Shown one piece after another: positions 1 through 7,556 of a stretch of DNA of 11,915 nucleotides. Origin of the DNA: Chitinophagales bacterium (GTDB taxonomy: Bacteria; Bacteroidota; Bacteroidia; Chitinophagales; UBA2359); contig JAHDDA010000050.1 of assembly GCA_020629595.1 (NCBI GenBank), positions 1-11,915 of the forward strand, read 5' to 3'. Both the position numbers and the translations under genes were made by a program. Below the pieces are notes generated by a model, which was given only the letters and a program-made list of their open reading frames with translations, had not been told where the DNA came from and made no database searches. Within the stretch, counting starts at the first letter, position 1, and each line of letters starts with the position of its first letter.

Positions 1-543
1 ATAACGTTCAATAAGCCTAACCAAAGACCTAGCGTAAGTTACGGCAGTAGCATATCCACATTCTTGTAAACCATAGCACCAGCCTTTGTAATCGTCAATT
101 GGTAACTCAAATAGTTTATCATAAAAATGTAGTCGGTGGTGTTTTAAAAATACTGAATGGTCTTGATAAGAATGTATAGGACTTGGATATTTTCTAAAAC
201 ATTCGCCCTTAGCATCATCATCGGCATACATTACATCTCCTTTCCAATCAACCTTGCATTTTATACCAAAATGGTTGTTACCTTGCGTTGCTAAGATGCT
301 TGTTCCATGAGTTGTTTCTAATAGTCCTTGAGCTAATTTTACACTTGCAGGAATGTCGCTTTTTAGCATTTCTTCAACCGCTAATTCACGATATTTTTTA
401 ATATATTCGATTTGTCCAGCAATTACAGAATCGGTTTCAACAACAGTAATTAAGGGTTTTTGATTAGGTTGTTTGGTTTGCTTTGAAGAACAGCAAAGTA
501 ACCCAGCACTGATAAGACAATAGTATAATAGTAGTTTTGGCAT
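1..543 (-). CDS. Glucosaminidase (GH73-like) lipoprotein, partial
   Basis: This is the N-terminal 181 residues of a probable N-acetylglucosaminidase that cuts peptidoglycan glycan chains; the window edge removes the C-terminus. Residues 1-18 are hydrophobic and end in two cysteines (LLCCSSK), so a signal peptide or lipoprotein anchor is likely, though the lipobox is not classical. The GH73 fold is suggested by the segment near residues 59-80 (KLAQGLLETTHGTS), whose Glu76 sits where the catalytic acid of the family lies. It is followed by NNHFGIKC (89-96), a DHSVFLKHH segment, and a closing GYATAVTYARSLVRLIERY stretch. Relatives in Bacteroidota often carry C-terminal LysM repeats; whether this one does cannot be seen. 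The ATG start lies 28 bases after the stop of the upstream methyltransferase gene on the same strand, so the two may be co-transcribed. No Shine-Dalgarno site is visible; the leader is A/T-rich. Confidence 0.85.
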   Translation of the reverse strand, partial: MPKLLLYYCLISAGLLCCSSKQTKQPNQKPLITVVETDSVIAGQIEYIKKYRELAVEEMLKSDIPASVKLAQGLLETTHGTSILATQGNNHFGIKCKVDWKGDVMYADDDAKGECFRKYPSPIHSYQDHSVFLKHHRLHFYDKLFELPIDDYKGWCYGLQECGYATAVTYARSLVRLIERY

Positions 544-571
544 TAATTTTTAGTTTTTAGGAATATCAAGG

Positions 572-1207
572 TTACTTACAACGGCGAATAATACTCATTC
601 CATCACGCAGCGGTAAAATGGTATTTTCTACTCGCTTATCTTCTAGTACTTTTTGATTAAAAACACGTAGAGCTTTGGTGTATTTATCATCAAATTTTGA
701 GTTGTACACCTGTCCTTTCCACAAGGTATTATCAGCAAGAATTATGCCTCCTATTGCAATTTTGTCAATTAATATATCGTAATATTCTGGATAATTAACC
801 TTATCGCCATCTAAAAATACCAAATCAAAGGTTTCATTGATAGTTGGAATGATTTGCATTGCATCGCCAATGTATGTTTTAATGTTATTTTTAACGCCAG
901 CCATTTCAAAATATTCCATTTGCATATCATATAATTCTTCGTTTATATCTATTGTATGCAATTTTCCATTTTTTTGCAAGCCAGCACAAAGGCAAATTGC
1001 CGAATAGCCAGTATAAGTTCCTACCTCTAAAATAGTTTTAGGTTTAATCATTTGGCTAAATAATTTTAGCAATACACCCTGTGCTTGGTGACTCAACATA
1101 TTTGGACGAAGCACTTTTAAATGTGTTTGTCTGTTTAGTTGGTATAAAACATCAGTCTCAGGAGTAGTGTGTGTATCTATGTATGTTTCTAAAATTGTAT
1201 CTAACAC
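572..1207 (-). CDS. SAM-dependent O-methyltransferase, caffeoyl-CoA OMT type
   Basis: A cytosolic class I methyltransferase of the Methyltransf_3 (CCoAOMT-like) family, 211 residues, which is normal family length. The SAM-binding motif I is ILEVGTYTGYSA (59-70). The divalent-metal ligands expected of the family are present: Asp133 in DLVFLDGDK, then Asp159-Asn160 in ILADNTLWKG, with the same 26-residue spacing as plant CCoAOMT. The bacterial substrate is unknown and cannot be deduced. The start is a GTG at 1205-1207. The codon directly upstream is a stop (TAA at 1208-1210) and the next Met is residue 37, beyond conserved N-terminal sequence (LNRQTHLKVLRP), so GTG is the only sensible start. 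The gene is followed after 28 bases by the glucosaminidase gene. A 79-base spacer with a hairpin separates it from the enoyl-CoA hydratase gene upstream. Confidence 0.92.
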   Translation of the reverse strand: MLDTILETYIDTHTTPETDVLYQLNRQTHLKVLRPNMLSHQAQGVLLKLFSQMIKPKTILEVGTYTGYSAICLCAGLQKNGKLHTIDINEELYDMQMEYFEMAGVKNNIKTYIGDAMQIIPTINETFDLVFLDGDKVNYPEYYDILIDKIAIGGIILADNTLWKGQVYNSKFDDKYTKALRVFNQKVLEDKRVENTILPLRDGMSIIRRCK

Positions 1208-1231
1208 TTAAAAAATGGTTTTAAACGAAAT

Positions 1232-1252
1232 AGGCGTAGCACTGCCACGCCT
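1232..1252. repeat. 21-base intergenic hairpin
   Basis: AGGCGT and ACGCCT face each other around a short centre. Read as minus-strand RNA the stem extends to nine pairs, with one G-U pair and an AGU loop. It sits between the enoyl-CoA hydratase and methyltransferase genes. On the plus side it is followed by CTACTTTT, and on the minus side by a mixed stretch that includes TTTCGTTT. It could be a weak terminator for the hydratase gene or a single copy of a dispersed REP-like palindrome. One copy cannot decide this. Confidence 0.45.
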
Positions 1253-1286
1253 CTACTTTTATTAAATATTTATAGGTGGAATAAAA

Positions 1287-2066
1287 TTATTCCCCAATAA
1301 AGTTTGCTTTTCTTTTCTCCATAAAAGCAGTTGTGCCTTCTGTAAAGTCTTTGGTATTGAATAAAGCACCAAAATTTTCAATTTCGGCTTCAAAACCATT
1401 GCGTTTTTTATCGAAATGAGCATTAACTGAGTCAATTACTTTTTCAATAGCTAACGGTCCTTTTTTTCCAATTTTGCCCAACATTTTACGAGCAGTTGGT
1501 AATAATTCTTCTAAACTCACTACATTATTAGCTAATCCTAAACGGTGGGCTTCTTGAGCATCAATCATATCGCCCGTCATTAGTAATTCAAGTGCTTTTC
1601 CTTTTCCTACCAACTGTACTAAGCGTTGTGTGCCTGCATAACCAGGAATTAAGCCCAAGTTTACTTCTGGTTGTCCAAAGCGTGCATTTTCTGAAGCAAT
1701 GCGAATATGGCAAGCCATTGTTAATTCGCAACCACCTCCTAAGGCAAAGCCGTTTACGGCTGCAATAACGGGCTTGTTGAATTGTTCTATTTTATCGAAA
1801 ATTTTACCGCCTGCTATGGCTAATTTTTCGCCTTCTTCAATATCAAAGTTAGAAAACTCTTTAATATCTGCCCCTGCGGCAAAGGCTTTACTGCCCGAAC
1901 CAGTTAAAATAATACCTTTTATTGTTTTGTCGTTTCTAACTGTCTCTAATGCTTCGCCAATTTCTTGAATTAATTGGGCATTTAGTGCATTTAATTGTTT
2001 TTCTCTGTTTAAAGTTATTGTTAAAATACCGTCTTCTACGGCAGTTAATATAAATTGGTAAGCCAT
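1287..2066 (-). CDS. Enoyl-CoA hydratase (crotonase family)
   Basis: A complete 259-residue crotonase-fold enzyme, likely hydrating 2-enoyl-CoA (or short-chain crotonyl-CoA) to 3-hydroxyacyl-CoA in fatty-acid or butyrate-type metabolism in the cytosol. The oxyanion-hole segments are AFAAGADIKE (61-70) and ALGGGCEL (108-115). Both catalytic glutamates of true hydratases are present: Glu114 in GGGCEL and Glu134 in GQPEVNLGLIPG, 20 residues apart as in the rat enzyme. The GYAGTQRL segment (142-149) matches the family. Keeping both glutamates favours hydratase over isomerase or hydrolase members; chain-length specificity cannot be read. The ATG at 2064-2066 is preceded by a good -7 box (2081-2088), giving a very short leader. 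No other beta-oxidation gene is adjacent. Confidence 0.95.
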   Translation of the reverse strand: MAYQFILTAVEDGILTITLNREKQLNALNAQLIQEIGEALETVRNDKTIKGIILTGSGSKAFAAGADIKEFSNFDIEEGEKLAIAGGKIFDKIEQFNKPVIAAVNGFALGGGCELTMACHIRIASENARFGQPEVNLGLIPGYAGTQRLVQLVGKGKALELLMTGDMIDAQEAHRLGLANNVVSLEELLPTARKMLGKIGKKGPLAIEKVIDSVNAHFDKKRNGFEAEIENFGALFNTKDFTEGTTAFMEKRKANFIGE

Positions 2067-2080
2067 TATTATTTTTTGTG

Positions 2081-2088
2081 CAAAGATA
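2081..2088 (-). promoter_or_regulatory. Bacteroidota -7 box (TATCTTTG) for enoyl-CoA hydratase
   Basis: An exact match to TAnnTTTG lies 14 bases upstream of the hydratase ATG, inside the 33-base gap after the lipoprotein gene. This implies a very short leader and independent transcription. No TTG -33 box is found at the usual spacing; the nearest (TTGG) is about 25 bases away. Confidence 0.6.
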
Positions 2089-2099
2089 CGTTTATGAAA

Positions 2100-2951
2100 T
2101 TATTTGTCATTGCCAATTTTCCCTGCCTTAATTAATTCGTTTAAGGTTTCGGCATTTCTTTCTACATCTTTTAGCTGGTAAATTTCAATTAATGGATTGT
2201 TGTCTATTATAACAACAAATAAATCTTTTGCAGTTGGTGCTTTTTTTAGATTCAAATAGTCATCGTAGGTGTAAGAAGTAAAGGCTACATTTTCATTTAT
2301 GCCTCGGTTGTCTAAATAGTAACCATTTGCTAAAGCTGTTGGTCGGCTTATTTTTCCTTCAAAAAATAAATCTGAAGGAGCAGGATAACGAACAATGCTT
2401 TTTTTATCGGCTGAAAGTACCACAGGAATATTGTTTGAATAATCAGCTTTCATTTTGTAAATAATTACTGGTGGTTTCTTGGGTACAATTGGTTCGCTAT
2501 CAAAAGAATGCTCATTTGCTTTATTATCTACCTTATCAACTTTAGTTAATTTACTTTCTGAAGTTTGCTTTTTTTCGCCATTTAATTCCATTTTACCACC
2601 CGATGTTGATGTTTTTGTTTCAGTTTGTTGTGTAGTTTCATTCATTTTTTTAGAACTGTTATCTGTTTTATTTACTGGTGGCTTATTCGCTGCAGAAGAA
2701 AAAGCATTACTTACTTTCTGGTCATATGCTTCTTTAACTTCTTGAAGTGATGGTTTTTGTTCACTTTTACTTTCGGCTTCCTTTTCTACAATTTCTTTAG
2801 TTTCTTCGGTGTTTTCTTCTTCAATTGTATTTTCTTTTTTTTCATTAACAAGCGTTTCTGTTGTTGCTTTTTTATTGCTTTGCTTTTTAGAAGCACAAGC
2901 AAGTATTAAGCACAAACCTGTAATTAAAAGTATGTATTTTGATATTGACAT
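2100..2951 (-). CDS. Uncharacterised lipoprotein with disordered linker and C-terminal domain
   Basis: I do not recognise a named function. The 283-residue protein has a lipoprotein signal (LCLILAC, lipidated Cys19 predicted) and so is probably anchored in the envelope. Residues 20 to about 160 are a low-complexity, charged linker rich in Glu, Lys, Thr, Ser and Asn, probably disordered. Residues from about 163 to 278 form a compact domain with well-ordered segments such as IVRYPAPSDLFFEGK, GYYLDNRGINENVAF and SYTYDDYLNL. I have the impression that this domain occurs in other Bacteroidota lipoproteins of unknown role, but a search is needed to confirm that. The gene starts with ATG 24 bases after the stop of the C10 protease gene on the same strand, with no promoter between, so the two are probably one transcript. 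Possible roles include an envelope partner or inhibitor of the protease; nothing in the sequence proves this. Confidence 0.8.
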   Translation of the reverse strand: MSISKYILLITGLCLILACASKKQSNKKATTETLVNEKKENTIEEENTEETKEIVEKEAESKSEQKPSLQEVKEAYDQKVSNAFSSAANKPPVNKTDNSSKKMNETTQQTETKTSTSGGKMELNGEKKQTSESKLTKVDKVDNKANEHSFDSEPIVPKKPPVIIYKMKADYSNNIPVVLSADKKSIVRYPAPSDLFFEGKISRPTALANGYYLDNRGINENVAFTSYTYDDYLNLKKAPTAKDLFVVIIDNNPLIEIYQLKDVERNAETLNELIKAGKIGNDK

Positions 2952-2975
2952 TGTTTTAGGTTTTATGAAAATATT

Positions 2976-5639
2976 TTACTGCTTAACAACTTTTTCACGA
3001 GCTATTATTTCACCTTCATTATTTTCAAACTGAATAAAATAAACACCAGAACTTTGATTACTTAAATTAATTAAAGTTGACGAATTGGTCATTTTCTGTT
3101 GTATTATTAATTTTCCTTCTATGCTAAATAAAGTAATTTTAGTTGCCTCTTTAGGTATATTTTCTAAAATTATATCTTTTTCTGTTGGATTTGGATAAAG
3201 CTCAATTTCATTATTAAATTCAATAAAATTGTTTGAAGTAAAAGCCTCGCCATTTACTTCGGCAATAAATTGATACGTTCCTGTTTTTCCAACAAAATAA
3301 GAAGCACAAGCAAAATAAATGGTTTCTCCATTCGATAAGGTGAGGTTTGGCATGCTGCTATCGAAAGTATTGGACCATTCACCATTGTTTATTTTATAAG
3401 CAAACAACATATCGTTGGTGTAAGTATTTCCACTGTTGTAGCTATCTTTTACCTCGGCAGAAATTACATATTCGCTTCCTGCTGGTAAATCAATTTTAAA
3501 GTAATCTTGATCATCTGAATCGTGAATATTTGTACCTTGTGTTGTGAATGTTCCACTATTACCACTAAAATTAGGAACAGCTAAATATGCTTCACTTGAA
3601 CTATCATTATTTTCATAAGCATCGGGTTGAATACCTTGTGTTGCTACGTTTACATAAACAGGATTTCTAAATTCATCGGTGCTTCCTATAATATTCCAAT
3701 TTTGCCCTGTTGGCTGATTCCAAGCAACCAACAAATAAGTGCCTGGTTCTAATTGTGTAAAACCACTATTTTGGAAAGTAAAAGTATTGAAAGTTTGAGC
3801 AGGTAAATTGGCACTTTCTACATCTAATTCGGCAATATAATCACCATCTAAAGTATATAAATCCATTGAAATATTACCTGTAAAAGTGCCATTACTGGCA
3901 AAATTGGCAATATCAACTGTAATACTAAACGGGCTTCCTAATTCAATTGGGTTTGGATTTACATTTATTTCAGAATAAACACGAATATCATTATTTGTTC
4001 CTTCAATAGAAACGCCACCAGGATTTATAAAATCGCCAGGATTTATTAAACGCCAATCGGTGTTGTTTTCTTTAAAATAAACCCCAATTGTATAATTGCC
4101 CGGAATAGCCGTTAAGCCAGCTGTAGAAAAGGTAAATTCTTCAAAAAAGCCACCCTGAATACTTGCATCTTGTGGATTTATTGTTGCAATTTGGTTGCCT
4201 GCTTCATCGTATAATAAAGCGGCAAAAGTTCCAGAAACGGTTGAGTTTCCATAGTTTCCTATTGAAGCATACAGTTCAAACGGCTGGTTAAAATCAATAG
4301 GGTTTTGGCTTATATCTAAGGCTTGATAAACTTGCAAACCATAAAAAATATCATCATCTGGACTTGGAGGGTTTGGAGTGCCACCACCATTATTACCGCC
4401 ATAAGCAGGTTTTACACCAATAACGGCTTGTTGCCCACTATTGTAGCCGCCATTTCCTGCACCTGTTGTGCTACCTCCACCAATATTAGGATTTAAAGCA
4501 TCTAACTGAAAATAGCCATCTTCATAACCACCCCAACCCCAATTGAAGTGGAAAAAGTTTGAATTATCAACGCCATCGCATACAAAGGCGTGTCCGCCAC
4601 CGTTTCCAAAACCAGCATATAAAACTGGTCGGTTGGCTTCTACTTCGCCACGAATTAAGTTTGTCCATTGTGTGTTTGAATAACTTTGTCGTCTTACGCC
4701 ATCTAAGGTAGTTGCATCATAACCAAAATACTCTTTAAAGGCTTTTTCTGAGCAGTTTTGGGCATCACTTTCAATAACATACGCCCCACTCGATTGCGGA
4801 CTATAATTCATATTTACACTTACACCACAATGGTACATTAATTTTGCAATTGCTGAATTTGATGATTGTGGTTGATTGGTCATACTATTCCAGCCGTAAG
4901 TTGTAGCACCATAATCTGCCGAAAGTGTACCATATTGATTACTATTGTATGAATGATAACCTTCGCCTTGTGGTGGGTGATTGTGGTATTTCATAACTTG
5001 TGCCATTGCCGTAGCAACACAACCAGTAACGGCTGTTCCACCAAAAAACGAACTAGGACATTGAGCATTATATGGGTTTCCTTGATCCCATTTTGTTGTC
5101 ATTAATGGGTTCACTGCCATTCCTGCCGATTTACTTGGAGCATTGTATTTTTCGCCTTTTTCTAAGCGTTGCCATTTTTCAGAAATTGTATTATCGGCTT
5201 TTATATCTAACTCAATTATGTCAGTAATTTGCTTTTCATACTCGTTCATCCAATAAGTAAATTCTGGTGAGCGTTCCGCTGGATTTTCGTGTATTTTGCT
5301 ATTATTGGAATATCCCAAAATTGGTTCAACTGCTTTATTTGCCGAAACAATTACAAAGCCTTTTTCTTCTGTTAAAGTTGTTGTTCCGTTTATTTGTTTA
5401 TCTAAGTTAGTGGAAACGCTTTTTTCATTTTTAAAGATGTAGTAAAGGCTTTTTTCTTCTCCTTTAATTAAAGTCGTTTTTTCTTCAAGTAATTGTAAAT
5501 TTTGCCCTTTTATTACTACTTCAGTGCTTAATTGTTTTAAATAATTTTGGGCTACATTTTTAGCTTGTTGTTGGTTTATTTGTTGTGCAAAAGCTAAAAC
5601 TGGCAAAATAGCCAATATAGAAAAGAATATTTTTTTCAT
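2976..5639 (-). CDS. Secreted C10 (streptopain-like) cysteine protease with T9SS sorting domain
   Basis: An 887-residue exported protease. Order of parts: Sec signal peptide (1-18, ending AFA), an inhibitory propeptide of the Spi/C10 type (about 20-175), and the C10 peptidase domain (about 178-412). The catalytic Cys207 is in VTGCVATAMAQVMKYH and His350 in GNGGGHAFVCDG, followed by NWGWGG (366-371), which is typical of streptopain. A Gly/Pro-rich hinge (414-428) leads to two tandem beta-rich repeats (about 431-546 and 551-666), each with an NPI(D/E) start, an LY/TLDG strand and a PG(N/T)Y turn. A PPC-like domain follows (about 672-795). The end is a Por/T9SS type A sorting domain (about 811-887), with ELYPNPTEKDI at its start and a basic tail ending KVVKQ. 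It should cross the outer membrane by Type IX secretion and be released or anchored at the surface. ATG start. The lipoprotein gene follows after 24 bases. Substrate unknown; nutrient or host proteolysis are both possible. Confidence 0.93.
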   Translation of the reverse strand: MKKIFFSILAILPVLAFAQQINQQQAKNVAQNYLKQLSTEVVIKGQNLQLLEEKTTLIKGEEKSLYYIFKNEKSVSTNLDKQINGTTTLTEEKGFVIVSANKAVEPILGYSNNSKIHENPAERSPEFTYWMNEYEKQITDIIELDIKADNTISEKWQRLEKGEKYNAPSKSAGMAVNPLMTTKWDQGNPYNAQCPSSFFGGTAVTGCVATAMAQVMKYHNHPPQGEGYHSYNSNQYGTLSADYGATTYGWNSMTNQPQSSNSAIAKLMYHCGVSVNMNYSPQSSGAYVIESDAQNCSEKAFKEYFGYDATTLDGVRRQSYSNTQWTNLIRGEVEANRPVLYAGFGNGGGHAFVCDGVDNSNFFHFNWGWGGYEDGYFQLDALNPNIGGGSTTGAGNGGYNSGQQAVIGVKPAYGGNNGGGTPNPPSPDDDIFYGLQVYQALDISQNPIDFNQPFELYASIGNYGNSTVSGTFAALLYDEAGNQIATINPQDASIQGGFFEEFTFSTAGLTAIPGNYTIGVYFKENNTDWRLINPGDFINPGGVSIEGTNNDIRVYSEINVNPNPIELGSPFSITVDIANFASNGTFTGNISMDLYTLDGDYIAELDVESANLPAQTFNTFTFQNSGFTQLEPGTYLLVAWNQPTGQNWNIIGSTDEFRNPVYVNVATQGIQPDAYENNDSSSEAYLAVPNFSGNSGTFTTQGTNIHDSDDQDYFKIDLPAGSEYVISAEVKDSYNSGNTYTNDMLFAYKINNGEWSNTFDSSMPNLTLSNGETIYFACASYFVGKTGTYQFIAEVNGEAFTSNNFIEFNNEIELYPNPTEKDIILENIPKEATKITLFSIEGKLIIQQKMTNSSTLINLSNQSSGVYFIQFENNEGEIIAREKVVKQ

Positions 5640-5764
5640 TGTTGGATAATTTTATATGTATTGATACGCTAAATTAATAGATTATAGAATATGCGATTTG
5701 TTTATTTAGTTGGAATTTACAGATACTAAAAATATATAATTTTGAGCTTTGAACTATATGCTGG

Positions 5765-7240
5765 CTACTCATCCATTTTTATCCCAAAAAATAAAAATTT
5801 CAGTAAACTAAAACTTGCCAAAATAACCACAAACATTGCAGGAAAACCACCAAGCACTGATAAAATACGAATGCCATCTATTCCTTTTGTAGAAATCATA
5901 GTATAAGTAAGTCCGCCAATTAAAACGCCCCAAATTACCTTTATAACGGTTGGTGCTTCGCCATTTTGTGCATTTACTTCTTTGCTCGAAATAGAACTCA
6001 TAGCCGAAATATTTGAATCGGCGGCGGTTACGTAAGAAAGAAATATGGTAAAAACCACCAGATAACTTACTAATTTTCCAAGTGTTAATTCATTTAAAAC
6101 AGCATACATTACCGATTCTTCGCCATTGGTTTTCATTAAATCGTATAATGAATTGTTGAGTATTTCATTAAAATATAAAGTTGAACCACTAAAAATACTC
6201 ATCCAAACAATAGCAAAAATTGATGGTATAATTAAGTTGAAATTGATAAAATCTCGAACGGTGTAACCTTTTGCAATTCTTCCTAAAAATAAGGAAGCAA
6301 CAGGTGCCCAAGCAAACCAATTAGCAAGGTAAAAAATAGTCCAACTGTTTAGCCAATCATTATTCAGTTGGCTACCAATATTTACACTTCTTGGAATAAA
6401 ATTTTGTACATAATCACTTAAACCAATAAAGCAATTTTGCAAAATTGCCGTAGGACTTGCCATTAAGAAAACATAAATAGCAATAAAAATAAAAATGATA
6501 ATATTAATGCTCGAAAGCCATTTTATGCCTTTTTGTAAACCAGAAATGGCTGAAATGATAAAACTTAAAATAATCACCATTCCTACAATAGCAATGAGAT
6601 AATTATTTTTTTCAAAACCTAAAGTATAATCTAAACCACCAATAATAGATAATATTCCAGCTCCTAAAGAAGCCGACATTCCTAAAACCAAACCATACAA
6701 GCAAATAACATCAAAACTATATGTTCCCCAATTGCTTTTTTCGCCACTAAAAAAGAGAGAAGAAACCAAAAATGGACGTTTTAAATTGTAGTAAGCCAAA
6801 GCAAAGGTTAAAGCTGTTATACAATAAATGCCATAAGGCGCAAAAGACCAGTGCATAAACATTGTTGACATTGAAAATGCTAATGATTCGGCAGATTTTT
6901 GGGCAATTTGTAATCCAGCAGGTGGACTTGCGTAATGATACAAAGGTTCGGCACAACCCCAAAATAAAATACCTGTTGCAATTGTTGTACAAATGCTAAT
7001 AGCAAACCATCGCCATTTGCTTAAAAGTGGCTGGGCATTTTTGCCTCCAATTACCACTTTTGCTAAAGGCGAAAAGTAAACAATTCCCAAAATAAGTAAA
7101 AACAAAAATGTACTCCACGAAAATAACCAACCAAAAATTTTAAGAATAGATTTATTGAGTTCGGTAATAGAATTTATTAATAATTCGTTGTTTATAAAAC
7201 TAAATGTTATTGTTAGGAGTATAAGTATGAGTGGTGGCAA
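5765..7240 (-). CDS. BCCT-family transporter (betaine/carnitine/choline type)
   Basis: An inner-membrane carrier of about 491 residues with roughly 12 hydrophobic segments, close to family length but without long cytoplasmic tails. Family marks: YFSPLAKVVIGGKNAQPLLSKW (55-76), GILFWGCAEPLYHY (90-103), HWSFAPYGIYC (130-140), the TM8 segment SWTIFYLANWFAWAP (299-313), GRIAKGYTVRDFI (320-332) and SYVTAADSNISAMSS (402-416). In the TM8 segment two Trp positions of the betaine carriers are Leu304 and Asn307, so the substrate may not be glycine betaine. Coordinates use the TTG at 7238-7240. That start leaves no basic residues before TM1 and is doubtful: the frame stays open to a stop at 7361-7363 and encodes a plausible cytoplasmic lead-in (SIFAKIDKAVLLPP), yet has no ATG, GTG or TTG there. 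An ATT at 7268-7270 is one possible start. The gene diverges from the lytic transglycosylase gene. Confidence 0.88.
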   Translation of the reverse strand: MPPLILILLTITFSFINNELLINSITELNKSILKIFGWLFSWSTFLFLLILGIVYFSPLAKVVIGGKNAQPLLSKWRWFAISICTTIATGILFWGCAEPLYHYASPPAGLQIAQKSAESLAFSMSTMFMHWSFAPYGIYCITALTFALAYYNLKRPFLVSSLFFSGEKSNWGTYSFDVICLYGLVLGMSASLGAGILSIIGGLDYTLGFEKNNYLIAIVGMVIILSFIISAISGLQKGIKWLSSINIIIFIFIAIYVFLMASPTAILQNCFIGLSDYVQNFIPRSVNIGSQLNNDWLNSWTIFYLANWFAWAPVASLFLGRIAKGYTVRDFINFNLIIPSIFAIVWMSIFSGSTLYFNEILNNSLYDLMKTNGEESVMYAVLNELTLGKLVSYLVVFTIFLSYVTAADSNISAMSSISSKEVNAQNGEAPTVIKVIWGVLIGGLTYTMISTKGIDGIRILSVLGGFPAMFVVILASFSLLKFLFFGIKMDE

Positions 7241-7326
7241 TAAAACGGCTTTATCTATTTTAGCAAAAATGGAATTGTTATTGTTTTCGTTTAAATTTTG
7301 GATAATTGTATGTTTTTGGATTTTAC

Positions 7327-7334
7327 CAAAGATA
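7327..7334 (-). promoter_or_regulatory. Bacteroidota -7 box (TATCTTTG) for the BCCT gene
   Basis: An exact TAnnTTTG match upstream of the BCCT gene. Transcription would begin near 7320, so the true translation start should lie between about 7320 and 7238. No TTG is seen where the -33 box should be. The box lies inside the upstream extension of the BCCT open frame. Confidence 0.55.
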
Positions 7335-7556
7335 AAGAATTGAAATAAGAAAGAATTATTTTAATGAATGAACAAACTACTAATAAGCTGATTCTTAACA
7401 ATCTGTTAAAAGTAAGTGGAAAGAACACAACTTTTTTATTGGAAATATCTACTTATTTATAATAATTTGGCATTTTACTTGTCTTAAAAGTAAGCGTCCA
7501 ATGAATTGTTTCTGCCTAAAACAATTCTTAAAAAACTAGAGAAAGAAAAAACTATT

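Noticed and set aside
1699..1968. Plus-strand open frame opposite the enoyl-CoA hydratase gene; similar antisense frames lie opposite the lipoprotein, BCCT, meaB and anti-sigma genes.
   Set aside because: They mirror strong conserved genes, have low-complexity or unnatural composition, and show no domains or start signals of their own.
5640..5764. The 125-base gap upstream of the C10 protease was checked for a promoter and terminator; TAATTTAG on the minus strand is near the TAnnTTTG form.
   Set aside because: The key final TTTG is not matched, no TTG lies at -33 and no stem with a T-run is seen, so neither element is claimed.
6747..6992. Minus-strand alternative frame inside the BCCT gene (81 codons).
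   Set aside because: It lies wholly within the conserved BCCT reading frame and has no recognisable features.
7405..7497. Direct repeat TTAAAAGTAAG (near 7405 and 7484) and a TTACTT/AAGTAA dyad in the BCCT-transglycosylase gap.
   Set aside because: Short A/T-rich words of this kind are expected by chance here, and they do not align with a recognisable promoter box.
7506..7556. TTG-initiated 17-codon extension of the lytic transglycosylase.
   Set aside because: The ATG at 7557 begins a normal export signal; the extension would put a basic, polar stretch (FLPKTILKKLEKEKTI) before it.
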